Shown in pieces: positions 8,130 to 17,606 of a DNA stretch of 64,000 nucleotides. A program made the position numbers and the translations under genes. The notes beneath the pieces are model-generated. The model had not been told where the DNA came from. It saw only the letters and a list, made by a program, of their open reading frames with translations, and did no database searches. The DNA lies in the NCBI RefSeq assembly GCF_024436035.1, contig NZ_JANFNG010000007.1, forward strand, positions 62,001 through 126,000, given 5' to 3'. Positions within the stretch are counted from its first letter, which is position 1, and each line of letters opens with the position of its first letter. This DNA comes from Streptomyces humicola. GTDB lineage: Bacteria > Actinomycetota > Actinomycetes > Streptomycetales > Streptomycetaceae.

Positions 8130-9221
8130 TCAGCTTCGTTGATCCTGGATCGCACCGGCGCCGTACGCGCCGCGGAACGCGCCGGGTGTCGTGCCCGTCC
8201 AGCGGCGGAACGCCCTGAGGAATGCGGTGTCCTCGGAGAAGCCGAGCCGCGCGGCGAGCTCGGCGATCGGCTCACGCCCCTCGACGAGCCCCGCGATCGC
8301 GGCCTCCTGGCGCGCCTGGTCCTTCAGCCGCTGGAACGACGTGCCCTCCTTGAGCAGCCTGCGCCGCAGCGTCGCCGGGCTCACGGCAAGACGCGCCGCA
8401 ACCTCGGCGGCCTGCGGCAGGCGGCTCGTGGCCGCATCGGCGCGCAGTGGGCGGGCGAGGGCGGAGCGCACCTGCTCTGCGACGGTGGTGTCGTAGGAGC
8501 GCCTGCTCAGAAGATCGGCGGGTGCGCGACGGAGCAATTCGTCGAGCTCGTGCTCGTCACGTACGACGGGTGCGGTCAGCCAGTGCGCGTCGAAGGCGGC
8601 GCCGGTACGGGGCGCGCCGAAGCGGACGGGGCAGCCGAAGAGCGCCTCGTACTCCTCGCGGTGCGGCGGCGGGGGATAGGCGAAGTCGGCGCGCAGCAGT
8701 GGAATGCGGTGGCCGATCAGCCAGTTGGAGAGGCGGTGCCAGATGACGAGGAGGCACTCGGCGAGGAAGTGGTCGGGGTCGTCGCCGAGCCGGCTGCGGA
8801 CCGTGAACCGTGCCTCCCCGCCGACATCGGCGGTGGTGACGGCGAGGTCGGGACCGCCGGGGAAGAGCCCGTAGAAGCGGACGGCGCGGTCGAGGGCGGC
8901 GCCCAGGTCGCGGCAGGACAGGCTCGCGCAGCACATCATGGCGAAGGTGCCACGGCGGCTCGGGACCCTGCCGAGTCCGAGGAATTCATCATCGGTCGCA
9001 TGGAACAACACCCTGATCAGACGGGTGAATTGGTCGGGTGTGACGCGGCCGCAGTCGTTGCCGACGAGTAATGGCGGGATGCGGGCGCGCTGCAGCAGCG
9101 GGGCGGTGTCGAGACCGAGGCGCTGCGCGCCGCGCAGGGCCGCCCGGACCCGGTGCACCGAGATGGATTGCATGGCCATGACGTCAACGTGCCCGTGGCG
9201 AGCGGCGAGGTCAATCGGCAT
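8130..9221 (-). CDS. AraC-family transcriptional regulator
   Basis: A 363-residue regulator. The N-terminal ~230 residues match the arabinose-binding-like domain of the OruR/ArgR/MmsR type (GLGRVPSRRGTFAMMC, HRLSNWLIGHRIPL). Two helix-turn-helix units follow, PQAAEVAARLAVSPATLRRR and EPIAELAARLGFSEDTAFLR, ending in the family signature FRRWTGTTPGAFR. The start could be the ATG at 9221 or 9173. It lies 94 bases upstream of the secreted lipase gene in the same direction, so cotranscription or control of the lipase is likely but not shown. Regulators of this subtype often control lipase or fatty-acid genes. Confidence 0.85.
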   Translation of the reverse strand: MPIDLAARHGHVDVMAMQSISVHRVRAALRGAQRLGLDTAPLLQRARIPPLLVGNDCGRVTPDQFTRLIRVLFHATDDEFLGLGRVPSRRGTFAMMCCASLSCRDLGAALDRAVRFYGLFPGGPDLAVTTADVGGEARFTVRSRLGDDPDHFLAECLLVIWHRLSNWLIGHRIPLLRADFAYPPPPHREEYEALFGCPVRFGAPRTGAAFDAHWLTAPVVRDEHELDELLRRAPADLLSRRSYDTTVAEQVRSALARPLRADAATSRLPQAAEVAARLAVSPATLRRRLLKEGTSFQRLKDQARQEAAIAGLVEGREPIAELAARLGFSEDTAFLRAFRRWTGTTPGAFRGAYGAGAIQDQRS

Positions 9222-9238
9222 GACGCTCCGCGCGCGGG

Positions 9239-9272
9239 ACGAACCTGGACGGGGAACGAACCTGGACGGGGA
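9239..9272 (+). repeat. 17-bp perfect tandem duplication
   Basis: Two back-to-back copies of acgaacctggacgggga, with a partial third copy (acgaaacgg), lie between the AraC-type gene start and the cspA terminator. No function was recognised. Confidence 0.85.
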
Positions 9273-9282
9273 ACGAAACGGC

Positions 9283-9311
9283 AGGAGCCCCGCGCCGTGC
9301 GCGGGGCTCCT
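9283..9311 (-). terminator. Hairpin terminator of cspA
   Basis: A 13-bp perfect GC-rich stem with a 3-base loop lies 25 bases past the cspA stop codon. It is followed on the minus strand by no long U-run. Confidence 0.75.
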
Positions 9312-9336
9312 TGGGTACTGCTGGTCGATGACGCGA

Positions 9337-9540
9337 TTACGCCGGGGTGACGTTCTCCGCCTGCGGGCCCTTCGGGCCCTGGGTGACGTCGAAGGTCACG
9401 ACCTGGTTCTCCTCGAGGGAGCGGAAGCCGCTCGCGTTGATCGCGGAGTAGTGAACAAAGACGTCGGGGCCCCCGCCGTCCTGGGCAATGAAGCCGAAGC
9501 CCTTTTCAGCGTTGAACCACTTCACGGTTCCGGTAGCCAT
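9337..9540 (-). CDS. Cold-shock protein, CspA family
   Basis: A 67-residue single cold-shock domain with both RNA-binding motifs, [12 protein letters not shown] (RNP1) and DVFVHYSAI (RNP2). The length is standard for actinobacterial Csp proteins, which bind single-stranded nucleic acid and act as RNA chaperones. An AAGGAGG ribosome site stands 5 bases before the ATG. The leader contains a hairpin at 9607-9635, and a terminator follows at 9283-9311, so it is a single-gene unit. It is divergent from mqnA, a neighbourhood I recall from Streptomyces chromosomes. Confidence 0.95.
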   Translation of the reverse strand: MATGTVKWFNAEKGFGFIAQDGGGPDVFVHYSAINASGFRSLEENQVVTFDVTQGPKGPQAENVTPA

Positions 9541-9606
9541 AAAGCCCTCCTTGGGCCAAGGGTTGCCCTAGCTCCAGAACCTGCGATGAAGTCTGAAAAC
9601 TACAAA

Positions 9607-9635
9607 AGCCTGCGGCGTCACATGCTCCGCAGGCT
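9607..9635 (-). promoter_or_regulatory. Hairpin in the cspA leader
   Basis: A perfect 9-bp inverted repeat (agcctgcgg / ccgcaggct) with an 11-base loop lies 67-95 bases upstream of the cspA start codon. It would fall in a long 5' untranslated region typical of cold-shock genes. It may stabilise the leader or respond to temperature; alternatively it belongs to the promoter region. Confidence 0.5.
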
Positions 9636-9830
9636 CTGTACTGCAAGGGAAACCAAACTGCAACTTGCGGACGAGAGTAGCACGGGGGATCTCGGCGCGG
9701 AAGGGTCCGAAGATCTCCTGTCCTCGTCGTGTCGCGGTCGGTCGTGTGGTCGTGTCGCACGGCGTCGTTTCGCGCGGCGTCGGCGCGGGAGGCGTGGCCC
9801 GGCGGCAGGAGCCACAAGGGCCGGGTCTAG

Positions 9831-10703
<873 letters not shown>

Positions 10704-10775
10704 TGTCGGCCGATCCGCGGCCGTAGCCCGCCCGCGGCCGCCGGAGGGCCCGTGCGTCCAGGTGCCGCCGCGCCG

Positions 10776-13700
10776 CTACAGCGCGGTGAGCGGCACCTGG
10801 ACCGTACGGGCCTCGCCGTCGCCGAGGTGCAGCAGCCCGCGCCCGGGCTGGACGGCCTGGCCGATCGCGCTCCGCTGCAGCCGGACGCCGATCAGGTCGG
10901 CATCCGACATGTTCTGCGGCGAGAGCAGCAGACCACGCCGGGCCTTCTTCATCTCCACCTGCCACCCGGAGAAGCCGCCGCACACGTCGTCCGCGTCACC
11001 GGCGATCACCACGGCGATGTCCTTGCTCATCGAGCGGCGCACCACCTGGCTGAGGAGCTCGCCCGCATCGCACTGGCGCAGCAGCTCCGCGTCGTCGACG
11101 ATGATCGCCGCCGGGCCCTGCACCCGGTCCAGCGCCTCCTGCATCTCGGCCTCGGAGATCTCCTCCTCCGTGAAGTAGCCGATCACGCCCGGTGCCTGCT
11201 TCAGACGGCGCAGCGGAGACTGGCGGCGCGGCGCCGCCAGGATCACCTGGGTGCCGACCGACATCAGCGAGCGCGTCATCGTCAGCAACGCGGTGGAGCG
11301 CCCCGAGCGCGGCGGGCCGGCGATGACGAACGCCGGATTGCCCTGACGCAGATCCGGGCCCATGGCGGTGAGCTGGTCGCCGCCGACCGCGGTCAGCGCC
11401 CACAGCGGGCTGCTGACGGCCTGGTCGGCGACGTCCCGCAGCTCCCACGCCTCCTCGAAGCTGATCCGGCTCGGCAGCACGTCCACCCGGAACGGGCGGC
11501 GCGACCGCGGCACGTTCGCCCAGCGGCCCTTCGCCCATTCGGCGATGGTGCCGATCGCCGCCGCCTGTGCCTGACCGCTGGGGTCCTCGGTGAGCAGTGC
11601 GACCTGTGCCTCGACGGCGCCCTGACGGAAGGCGCGGCCGGGCGCCATCTTCTCCGGGACCTTGCGCGGGTTGAGACCGATGACGGAGAAGTCGGACGGG
11701 TCGCTCAGCTGGAACGCCAGCTTGTTCTCGGTCAGCGTCGAGATCCGGCCGATGAGCACCGTGCGGTCACCGGAGATGATCACGTGGATGCCGACCGAGG
11801 CACCTTCACGCATCAACTGGAAGATGGTGTCCGTGAGCGCACCCGAATTCATCTCGCCGAGCGAGGGCAGGAAGCCCTCCCAGCGGTCGAGCAGCAGCAC
11901 GATGTGCGGCAGCCGCTCGTTCTCCGGAACGCCGAGACGCTGCTCGTTGATGTCGGTGAAGCCGCGCTCACCGAGCCGCGCCATGCGCCGCTGCACCTCG
12001 GCCGACAGGTTGTTGATGAGCCGTTCAGCGCGATCGGGCTCGTTGGCCCTGACCACGGCACCGCAGTGCGGCAGCTGGGTCAGCGCAAGCAGCGCACCGT
12101 TGCCGCAGTCCAGACCGTAAAGGTGCAGATCCGCGGGCGAGTTGGCGCGCGTGAGCGAACCCGCGATGGTGCGCAGCGCTTGCGAGCGGCCGCTGCGCGG
12201 CGAACCCGCGATGATCAGGTGGCCGAACGTCGGCAGCTCGATCGAGGTGGTGCGGCGTGCCTGCTGCGAGGGCAGGTCCTCGACGGCGAACGGCGCCGGG
12301 AGCAGACCGTCCCGCGACAGGTAGCGCGGCGGCTCCAGGTCGTCCAGCGTGGTGGACTCGGGGAGCGCGGGCAGCCACGGGCTGTGCTGCGGCGGCAGCC
12401 CCAGCTGCTCGTTGGCGCCGATGATCGCGTCGACGAGAACCGCGAGGTCGGTGAGCAGATCGTCGTCGTTGGACTTCGGGCCCTGCGGGCGCTCCGGCGC
12501 CGGCTTGCCCAGCGCCTCCCACCCGACCGGAACCGTGAACGGCGTGGGGGCCGTCGTTGCGACCTGGCCCGGCCGCCGGCCGCCGACCCGTCCCGACTGG
12601 AACGGCAGCAGCGAGGAGGCGCCGAGGCGCACATATGCGCGGCCCGGCGTGGACTTGGCGATGTGGCCGGCGTCCGGCGCGTCGATGACGTCCGAGGACT
12701 CGGAGGCGTCCGTCACGCGCAGTGCGATCCGCAGGTTGGTGTTGGCGCGGATCTCGGGCGAGACGACGCCGGACGGGCGCTGCGTGGCCAGGATCAGGTG
12801 AATGCCCAGCGAACGACCTCGCTGGGCGATGTTGACCAGACCCGTGACGAAGTCCGGCAGCTCGCGCGCCATCGATGCGAACTCGTCGATGACGATGAGC
12901 AGACGCGGCATCGGCGCGAGCGACGGGTTGGTGCGCATCGCGACGATGTAGTCCTCGAGATCCTTGGTGCCGGCCGCGGCGAGGATGTGCTCACGGCGGC
13001 GCAGCTCCGCGCCGAGTGACTCCAGCGCCCGCTCCACCAGGTGCGTGTCGAGGTCGGTGACCATGCCGACGGTGTGCGGCAGCTTCACACAGTCCTTGAA
13101 CGCCGATCCGCCCTTGTAGTCGACGAGGACGAAGGTCATCGCGTCCGGCCGGTTGGCGACGGCGAGCGAGGCGACGATGGTCTGCAGCAGCTCCGACTTA
13201 CCGGAACCGGTGGTACCGGCGACCAGGCCGTGCGGCCCGTCCCGCACCAGGTCGATGGCGAACGGCCCGTCGAAGGATGCGCCGACCACCGCGCTCGTGG
13301 AGCGGCCGCTGAGCGACCAGCGCGCCGCGATCCCGGCCGTCGTCGGCGGCTCGAGGTCGATGACGTCGAGCAGCCGGCAGGCGTCGGGCAGCGCCGCGCC
13401 GTCGTCGCCGCTGACGTCACGTATCGGGGCGATCGAACGGGCGACCTGCTCGCACCACTCGGGCGAGACGCAGTCGGGACGCACCTGGGCGACCGGCTCC
13501 CGGCCGGCCATCGAGACCGACAGCAGCCCGTAGTAGTCCTCCTCGACCAGCGCCTGGCACTCCTCGGGCAGCAGCCGCCGGTCGGCGTCGAGGCAGATCA
13601 GATGGATTCCGACCTTCGGGCCGTCGCGCAGGATCTGCGTCAGGCCCGGCAGCGCGCGCAGCCGCCGCGAGCCGTCGAGGACGACGAGCGTGGTCGGGCC

Positions 13701-15173
13701 GCTCCAGATCTGGTTGGCCTGCATTCCCGCCTCACGTGCCGCGTCCTGACGGGCGGTGACCTGGGCGAGCAGCTCGCTGATGCGGCGGGCCACGCTGTCG
13801 GCGTCCGTGCCGATCAGCGCCATCGCCGACTGGCCCTCACGGGCGCGGGCGTGCGGCAGCCACCGTACCCACTCCCAGCTGTGCCGCCCGCTCGGGTCGG
13901 TGAGCACGCAGACCGAAAGGTCGGCAGGGGAGTGAAGCACCGCGGCCTGGGCTATCAGCCAGCGGCCGATGGCCCGCGGCACCTCACCGCGTCCCGCGAT
14001 GCCGAGCACGCCGTGGACCGTCATCGGCACCGCGACCGGCACGTCCATCAGGTTGCGGTGCGAGGTGCGCCGGTGCTCCTCCTGCGCCGGGTCGGAGACC
14101 TCGACCTCCGACGGCAGCGTGCCCGTGCCGACCCGCAGCAGCCCGTAGTCGGCGTCGGCGCGCCGACGCTCCCACAGCCGCATGCCGGGCCCGGTCGCGG
14201 TGATCAGCACCTGGGCCGGGTCGGGGCACAGATCGCGCGCCGCGCCTGTCTCGGCGGCGATCGCCTTGCGTGCCTGCCGCTCGATGGAGTCCTTCTGCTT
14301 CTCGTAGTCGGCGAGGGTGTGACGGAACGACTTCTTGCCGTGCTTACGGTCGTTGACGTAGTTGCCCACCATGGTCAGAGGGCTCAGGAGTGCCATGAAC
14401 AGATACGTCGTCTGATGCATCGTCATGGCCATCACGCCGGAGCCGACGAGCGGCACCGCCGCCATGATCCACGGCAGGGGACGCGCCTCACCCTGCTTGG
14501 GCTTGGCCGGCAGGCTGAACTTCGTCGGGCGCGGCGGCGGGGTGATGCGTGGCGGCCGGTTGTAGTCCAGGCCCGTGCCGTCCTCCGAGGGCTTCAGCGC
14601 GGCATCGGGGAACGACGGATGCTGCAACTCGATCAGCGACTGGCCCACGCCGATGACGCTGCGCCGCCGCCAGGGCTTGGTGGAGGTGAGCGGCTCGCCG
14701 TCGAGTGTGACGGAAGCGCCCGCCGACGGGTGCACGGTCACCGTGCCGTCGATCGCGACGTCCACCTCGACTGCGGTCTGCGGCAATTGCGGGTCGGCGA
14801 GGCGGATCCACGCATCGGCTCCGGAGCCGACGACGGCCACGCCGGGCCCGAGCCGGTACACGCCACCGGCATCGGGGCCGCCCACGACCCGTACCTCGAC
14901 GGTGCCCTGGGCATCGGGCGACTGCACCGGCGCCGGCGCGGCTATCGAGACCAGCGCTCCGTCCCGTACGGGCGAGGCGTCGAGGCTCACCTCGGGGTCG
15001 AGCATGAAGCCGTTGATGTGGAGGGCGGGCGGGCCCTGCCCGTCGTCGGGCCGCCCGAGCTGCTGGGCGATCTCGGTGGCGAGCGCGCCGACCGGCGCCG
15101 CGGGATCGGCGTCGACCAACATGTCCGAACGGTCCGCGCGGACCGGGTCGATGACGCTGAGCTGCAGTTCCAC
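10776..15173 (-). CDS. EssC/EccC-like FtsK-SpoIIIE triple ATPase with FHA-like domain
   Basis: A 1465-residue protein with the layout of type VII secretion motor ATPases. Residues 1-85 form a small beta/alpha domain, and 90-190 an FHA-like domain without the usual Arg and Ser/His phosphothreonine contacts. Two membrane helices lie near 233-270. ATPase 1 has an intact Walker A (AGTTGSGKS, 652-660) and Walker B (LLIVIDEFAS, about 758-767). ATPases 2 and 3 have GSPRSGRS (990-997) and GPPRSGRS (1286-1293), with Arg instead of the catalytic Lys. The GTG at 15173 was chosen for its AGGGGGA site 5 bases upstream. A divergent WXG100-like gene lies across 383 bases. No eccB, eccD, eccE or mycP is in the window. 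Confidence 0.88.
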   Translation of the reverse strand: MELQLSVIDPVRADRSDMLVDADPAAPVGALATEIAQQLGRPDDGQGPPALHINGFMLDPEVSLDASPVRDGALVSIAAPAPVQSPDAQGTVEVRVVGGPDAGGVYRLGPGVAVVGSGADAWIRLADPQLPQTAVEVDVAIDGTVTVHPSAGASVTLDGEPLTSTKPWRRRSVIGVGQSLIELQHPSFPDAALKPSEDGTGLDYNRPPRITPPPRPTKFSLPAKPKQGEARPLPWIMAAVPLVGSGVMAMTMHQTTYLFMALLSPLTMVGNYVNDRKHGKKSFRHTLADYEKQKDSIERQARKAIAAETGAARDLCPDPAQVLITATGPGMRLWERRRADADYGLLRVGTGTLPSEVEVSDPAQEEHRRTSHRNLMDVPVAVPMTVHGVLGIAGRGEVPRAIGRWLIAQAAVLHSPADLSVCVLTDPSGRHSWEWVRWLPHARAREGQSAMALIGTDADSVARRISELLAQVTARQDAAREAGMQANQIWSGPTTLVVLDGSRRLRALPGLTQILRDGPKVGIHLICLDADRRLLPEECQALVEEDYYGLLSVSMAGREPVAQVRPDCVSPEWCEQVARSIAPIRDVSGDDGAALPDACRLLDVIDLEPPTTAGIAARWSLSGRSTSAVVGASFDGPFAIDLVRDGPHGLVAGTTGSGKSELLQTIVASLAVANRPDAMTFVLVDYKGGSAFKDCVKLPHTVGMVTDLDTHLVERALESLGAELRRREHILAAAGTKDLEDYIVAMRTNPSLAPMPRLLIVIDEFASMARELPDFVTGLVNIAQRGRSLGIHLILATQRPSGVVSPEIRANTNLRIALRVTDASESSDVIDAPDAGHIAKSTPGRAYVRLGASSLLPFQSGRVGGRRPGQVATTAPTPFTVPVGWEALGKPAPERPQGPKSNDDDLLTDLAVLVDAIIGANEQLGLPPQHSPWLPALPESTTLDDLEPPRYLSRDGLLPAPFAVEDLPSQQARRTTSIELPTFGHLIIAGSPRSGRSQALRTIAGSLTRANSPADLHLYGLDCGNGALLALTQLPHCGAVVRANEPDRAERLINNLSAEVQRRMARLGERGFTDINEQRLGVPENERLPHIVLLLDRWEGFLPSLGEMNSGALTDTIFQLMREGASVGIHVIISGDRTVLIGRISTLTENKLAFQLSDPSDFSVIGLNPRKVPEKMAPGRAFRQGAVEAQVALLTEDPSGQAQAAAIGTIAEWAKGRWANVPRSRRPFRVDVLPSRISFEEAWELRDVADQAVSSPLWALTAVGGDQLTAMGPDLRQGNPAFVIAGPPRSGRSTALLTMTRSLMSVGTQVILAAPRRQSPLRRLKQAPGVIGYFTEEEISEAEMQEALDRVQGPAAIIVDDAELLRQCDAGELLSQVVRRSMSKDIAVVIAGDADDVCGGFSGWQVEMKKARRGLLLSPQNMSDADLIGVRLQRSAIGQAVQPGRGLLHLGDGEARTVQVPLTAL

Positions 15174-15556
15174 GGCCGTCCCCCTGGGCGATGAATCTTG
15201 ATGCATACGTGCGTGCGCGATGCCTGCGCGGCGCCTGCGCATGTCTGGTGCATGTGTGTGCGAAGCCGCTCGGCATGTGGTGAGGACCATGATGCCTGAC
15301 GGGTACGACAGCCGCCCAGGCGAGGCCGGGGGAAGACGTGTGGGAACGTGGGGGAAAGGTGAATGTGTGTTGACGGTATGGGGACGGTGCCTGGCTGCGG
15401 CCGCGCGGCCGGAACTGGGGGATGCAGCGCCGCGTCCCCATCCGTAAGCTGAACAACCGGCAAGGCCAAGCAGGTTGTCATGAAACCTGCTAAAAACGAT
15501 GTAGCCAGGAGCCACGGGGGACAGGCCCTGAGGCGTGAATTGAGGGGTTAGCCGAG
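15174..15556. other. Divergent intergenic region, ATPase / WXG100-like genes
   Basis: 383 bases without a convincing gene. It must hold the promoters of both flanking genes. A ttgtca box at 15475-15480 could be the -35 of the WXG100-like gene, but no good -10 stands at the right distance. Alternating purine-pyrimidine tracts rich in gcatg/tgtgtg lie near 15200-15260. No repeat or RNA gene was recognised. Confidence 0.6.
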
Positions 15557-15856
15557 ATGGCAAACGTAAATGTCACTTACGAAGAGATGCAGGCAGCTGC
15601 CACGAAGCTGACCAACGGGCAGAACGAGATCACCAATCAGTTGCACGCGCTTCAGAGCTACGTCCAGCAGTTGGTGCAGCACGGCTACGTGACTGACCGC
15701 TCCTCGAAGGCGTTCGAGCAGTCGTACGCCGAGTTCAACAAGGGCGCGACGCAGACCATCGACGGCCTGACCGGCATGGCGAAGTTCCTGCAGCAGGCGG
15801 CCGACGCCTTCCGCCAGGCCGACGAGAGCCTGGCCCACGGCATCGGCAAGGGCTGA
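15557..15856 (+). CDS. WXG100-like (Esx) small helical protein
   Basis: A 99-residue, all-helical protein with no signal peptide, the size of ESAT-6/WXG100 proteins. Helix 1 is about residues 8-38 (YEEMQAAATKLTNGQNEITN) and helix 2 about 50-90 (SSKAFEQSYAEFNKGATQTI). The turn between them reads QHGYVTDRSS, so the Trp-x-Gly signature is absent. The spacing and the family-typical FEQSYAEF pattern are kept. These proteins form helical-hairpin dimers exported by FtsK-like ATPases; the divergent neighbour encodes such an ATPase. The TGA at 15854 is followed by a perfect 17-bp hairpin terminator. Confidence 0.75.
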   Translation: MANVNVTYEEMQAAATKLTNGQNEITNQLHALQSYVQQLVQHGYVTDRSSKAFEQSYAEFNKGATQTIDGLTGMAKFLQQAADAFRQADESLAHGIGKG

Positions 15857-15898
15857 GCACGCATCTGGGTACTGGCGCGCAGGCGCTGGCACGTTGAA

Positions 15899-15936
15899 CG
15901 GTGCGCCGCCGAGGCATTGGCCTCGGCGGCGCACCG
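15899..15936. terminator. Bidirectional hairpin terminator
   Basis: A perfect 17-bp inverted repeat with a 4-base loop (attg) sits between the converging WXG100-like gene and the kinase gene. It is placed to stop transcription from both sides. Confidence 0.85.
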
Positions 15937-15950
15937 CCGTCTTTTCGGGG

Positions 15951-17606
15951 TCATCCCCCCGACACGTTGCAGATCTCGGGCGCAGCCGCATACTCCAACT
16001 GCCCGTTCGCAGCCTTCACGACCGATGCGGCGACGTAGCAGTCACCGGACTGCACGTCCTCGGCCGCGGTGAAGACCGCCTCGGGATTGGCCGGCGACGT
16101 CTCCTTGAGCTGGCCGCCCTGGGTGCCGATCGCCGCCTGCGCGGCGTAAGCAACCACCGATTGCAGGCTCTTCGGGGCCTTCCACGTCACCTGCACGGTC
16201 CCGTTCACCTTCCGCGCTGTCACGTCCTGGGGCATCAGCGCGGCCAGTTCGCTCTGCGGCACGGACTTGCCCTGCGCGGGAAGCGCCGGAAGCGCTGAGC
16301 TGCCGGACGCGGATGCCGACGCCGACGGCGACGCAGATGCGTGCGCGTTGGCCTTCGACGCCTTGTTCTGCTGCAGATACCACGTGATCCCCGTGGCCGC
16401 CGCCGCGAAGAGGACCAGGACCGTGCCCGAGACGATCCACATGCGGCGGCGCCGCTGCGCCTCCGCCTCCGCCTCCGCGCCTATCCGTTCCGCCTCCGCC
16501 TGCTCCTCCGGCGTGATGTCGTCCGCAGGGTCCCAGCCCGGCAGCATCGGCTCGGGCTCCGGTTCCGGATCCAGCGCCGGTACCCGCGCGGCGTACCCGG
16601 CGGGCAGCATCATGCGGAGCACGCGGTGCACCTCGTTGAGCGGAGGGCGGCCCTCCGGGTTCACCGACATCATGCGCGTGATGAGGTCGAAAAGCTGCGG
16701 CGGTACGTCATGCCGGTTCGGCGGCGGGAACTCGCCGCGCAGCACCTCGTTGTAGAGCGCGGACCAACTGGTGCTTCCAGCCTCGGCATAGGCCGGAAGG
16801 CCGTTGAGAAGCGCGTACAGCGTCGCGCCGAGGCTGTAGATATCGGCGGACGGGCCCGGCTTCTCCCAGCCGAACATCTCGCGCGCCGCATACATCGGGT
16901 CGAAGAGGGCACCGAGCTGCGGTGCGGACCGCTGAATGATGCGCGCGATGCCGTGATCGGCGAGCAGCGCGTCGCCGGCCTCGTTGAAGAGGACGTTCGA
17001 CGGGCGTACGTCCAGATGCAGGACGCCACGGCGGTGCGCGGAACTCAGCGACAGCGCCAGCCGTATACCGATGACGATGGCCTCGTCCACCGGGAAGGGA
17101 CCCGAGTTGTTCAGCCGTGACTGGGCATTTCCTCCCTGGCAGAACTGCTCCACGAGATAGGGGCGGTTGTCGGGGGTGAACCCCGCATCCTCCACCACCA
17201 CGGAGCACGGGTGCTTCGCCGCGGCACCCGCGGAGAGCAGCTCGGAGTGCGCGGCCAGGCGCAGTCCCTCGTCCTCCACCGTCAGATTGAGGACTTTCAG
17301 TGCGACCTCCTGCCCGGTCGCGTCCTCGCGGCAGAGCAGCACGCTGCTGTGCCGGCCGGTTCCGGCCCGCCGCAGCAGTTGAAACCCTTCCGGCAGCCGG
17401 CCGGACAACCCGTCCGCCTCAGCGGCGAGCCCGGCGTAACCCCCGCCGCCCGACGACCCCGTGCCGTAATCGGCCCGTTCGGCCCACGCGCCGCCACCGG
17501 TCCCGCCGGGGCCACCCACCCCGGCGCCACCGCCGAAGCTTCTGTCCCCACCCAGGCTCCCGGCGCCGCCCATGTCATTCCGGCCCCATCCCGGCGTCCG
17601 GTCCAC
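15951..17606 (-). CDS. Membrane Ser/Thr protein kinase (PASTA-less, PknB-type)
   Basis: A 551-residue receptor kinase. A Gly-rich head (1-65) precedes the kinase domain: nucleotide loop RAGTGRHSSV, VALKVL lysine at 104, catalytic loop HLDVRPSN with Asp199 and Asn204, and DHG instead of DFG at 217-219. The APE motif is replaced by AARE. Catalytic Lys and both Asp residues remain, so activity is possible. One membrane helix lies at about 390-411. An Ala/Ser-rich stalk then leads to an outside domain of about 100 residues resembling a fibronectin III fold. The GTG at 17606 follows a GGGAGGG site; ATG 17573 is an alternative. It adjoins the type-VII-like pair and may regulate it. Confidence 0.85.
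   Translation of the reverse strand: MDRTPGWGRNDMGGAGSLGGDRSFGGGAGVGGPGGTGGGAWAERADYGTGSSGGGGYAGLAAEADGLSGRLPEGFQLLRRAGTGRHSSVLLCREDATGQEVALKVLNLTVEDEGLRLAAHSELLSAGAAAKHPCSVVVEDAGFTPDNRPYLVEQFCQGGNAQSRLNNSGPFPVDEAIVIGIRLALSLSSAHRRGVLHLDVRPSNVLFNEAGDALLADHGIARIIQRSAPQLGALFDPMYAAREMFGWEKPGPSADIYSLGATLYALLNGLPAYAEAGSTSWSALYNEVLRGEFPPPNRHDVPPQLFDLITRMMSVNPEGRPPLNEVHRVLRMMLPAGYAARVPALDPEPEPEPMLPGWDPADDITPEEQAEAERIGAEAEAEAQRRRRMWIVSGTVLVLFAAAATGITWYLQQNKASKANAHASASPSASASASGSSALPALPAQGKSVPQSELAALMPQDVTARKVNGTVQVTWKAPKSLQSVVAYAAQAAIGTQGGQLKETSPANPEAVFTAAEDVQSGDCYVAASVVKAANGQLEYAAAPEICNVSGG

Noticed and set aside
10752-13019. 755-codon plus-strand frame opposite the FtsK-like ATPase
   Set aside because: The opposite strand encodes a clear ATPase with Walker motifs; this frame is its Arg/Gln-rich shadow.
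15174-15563. 130-residue N-terminal extension of the FtsK-like ATPase
   Set aside because: It would overlap the start of the divergent WXG100-like gene, is low-complexity, and a well-placed ribosome site supports GTG 15173.
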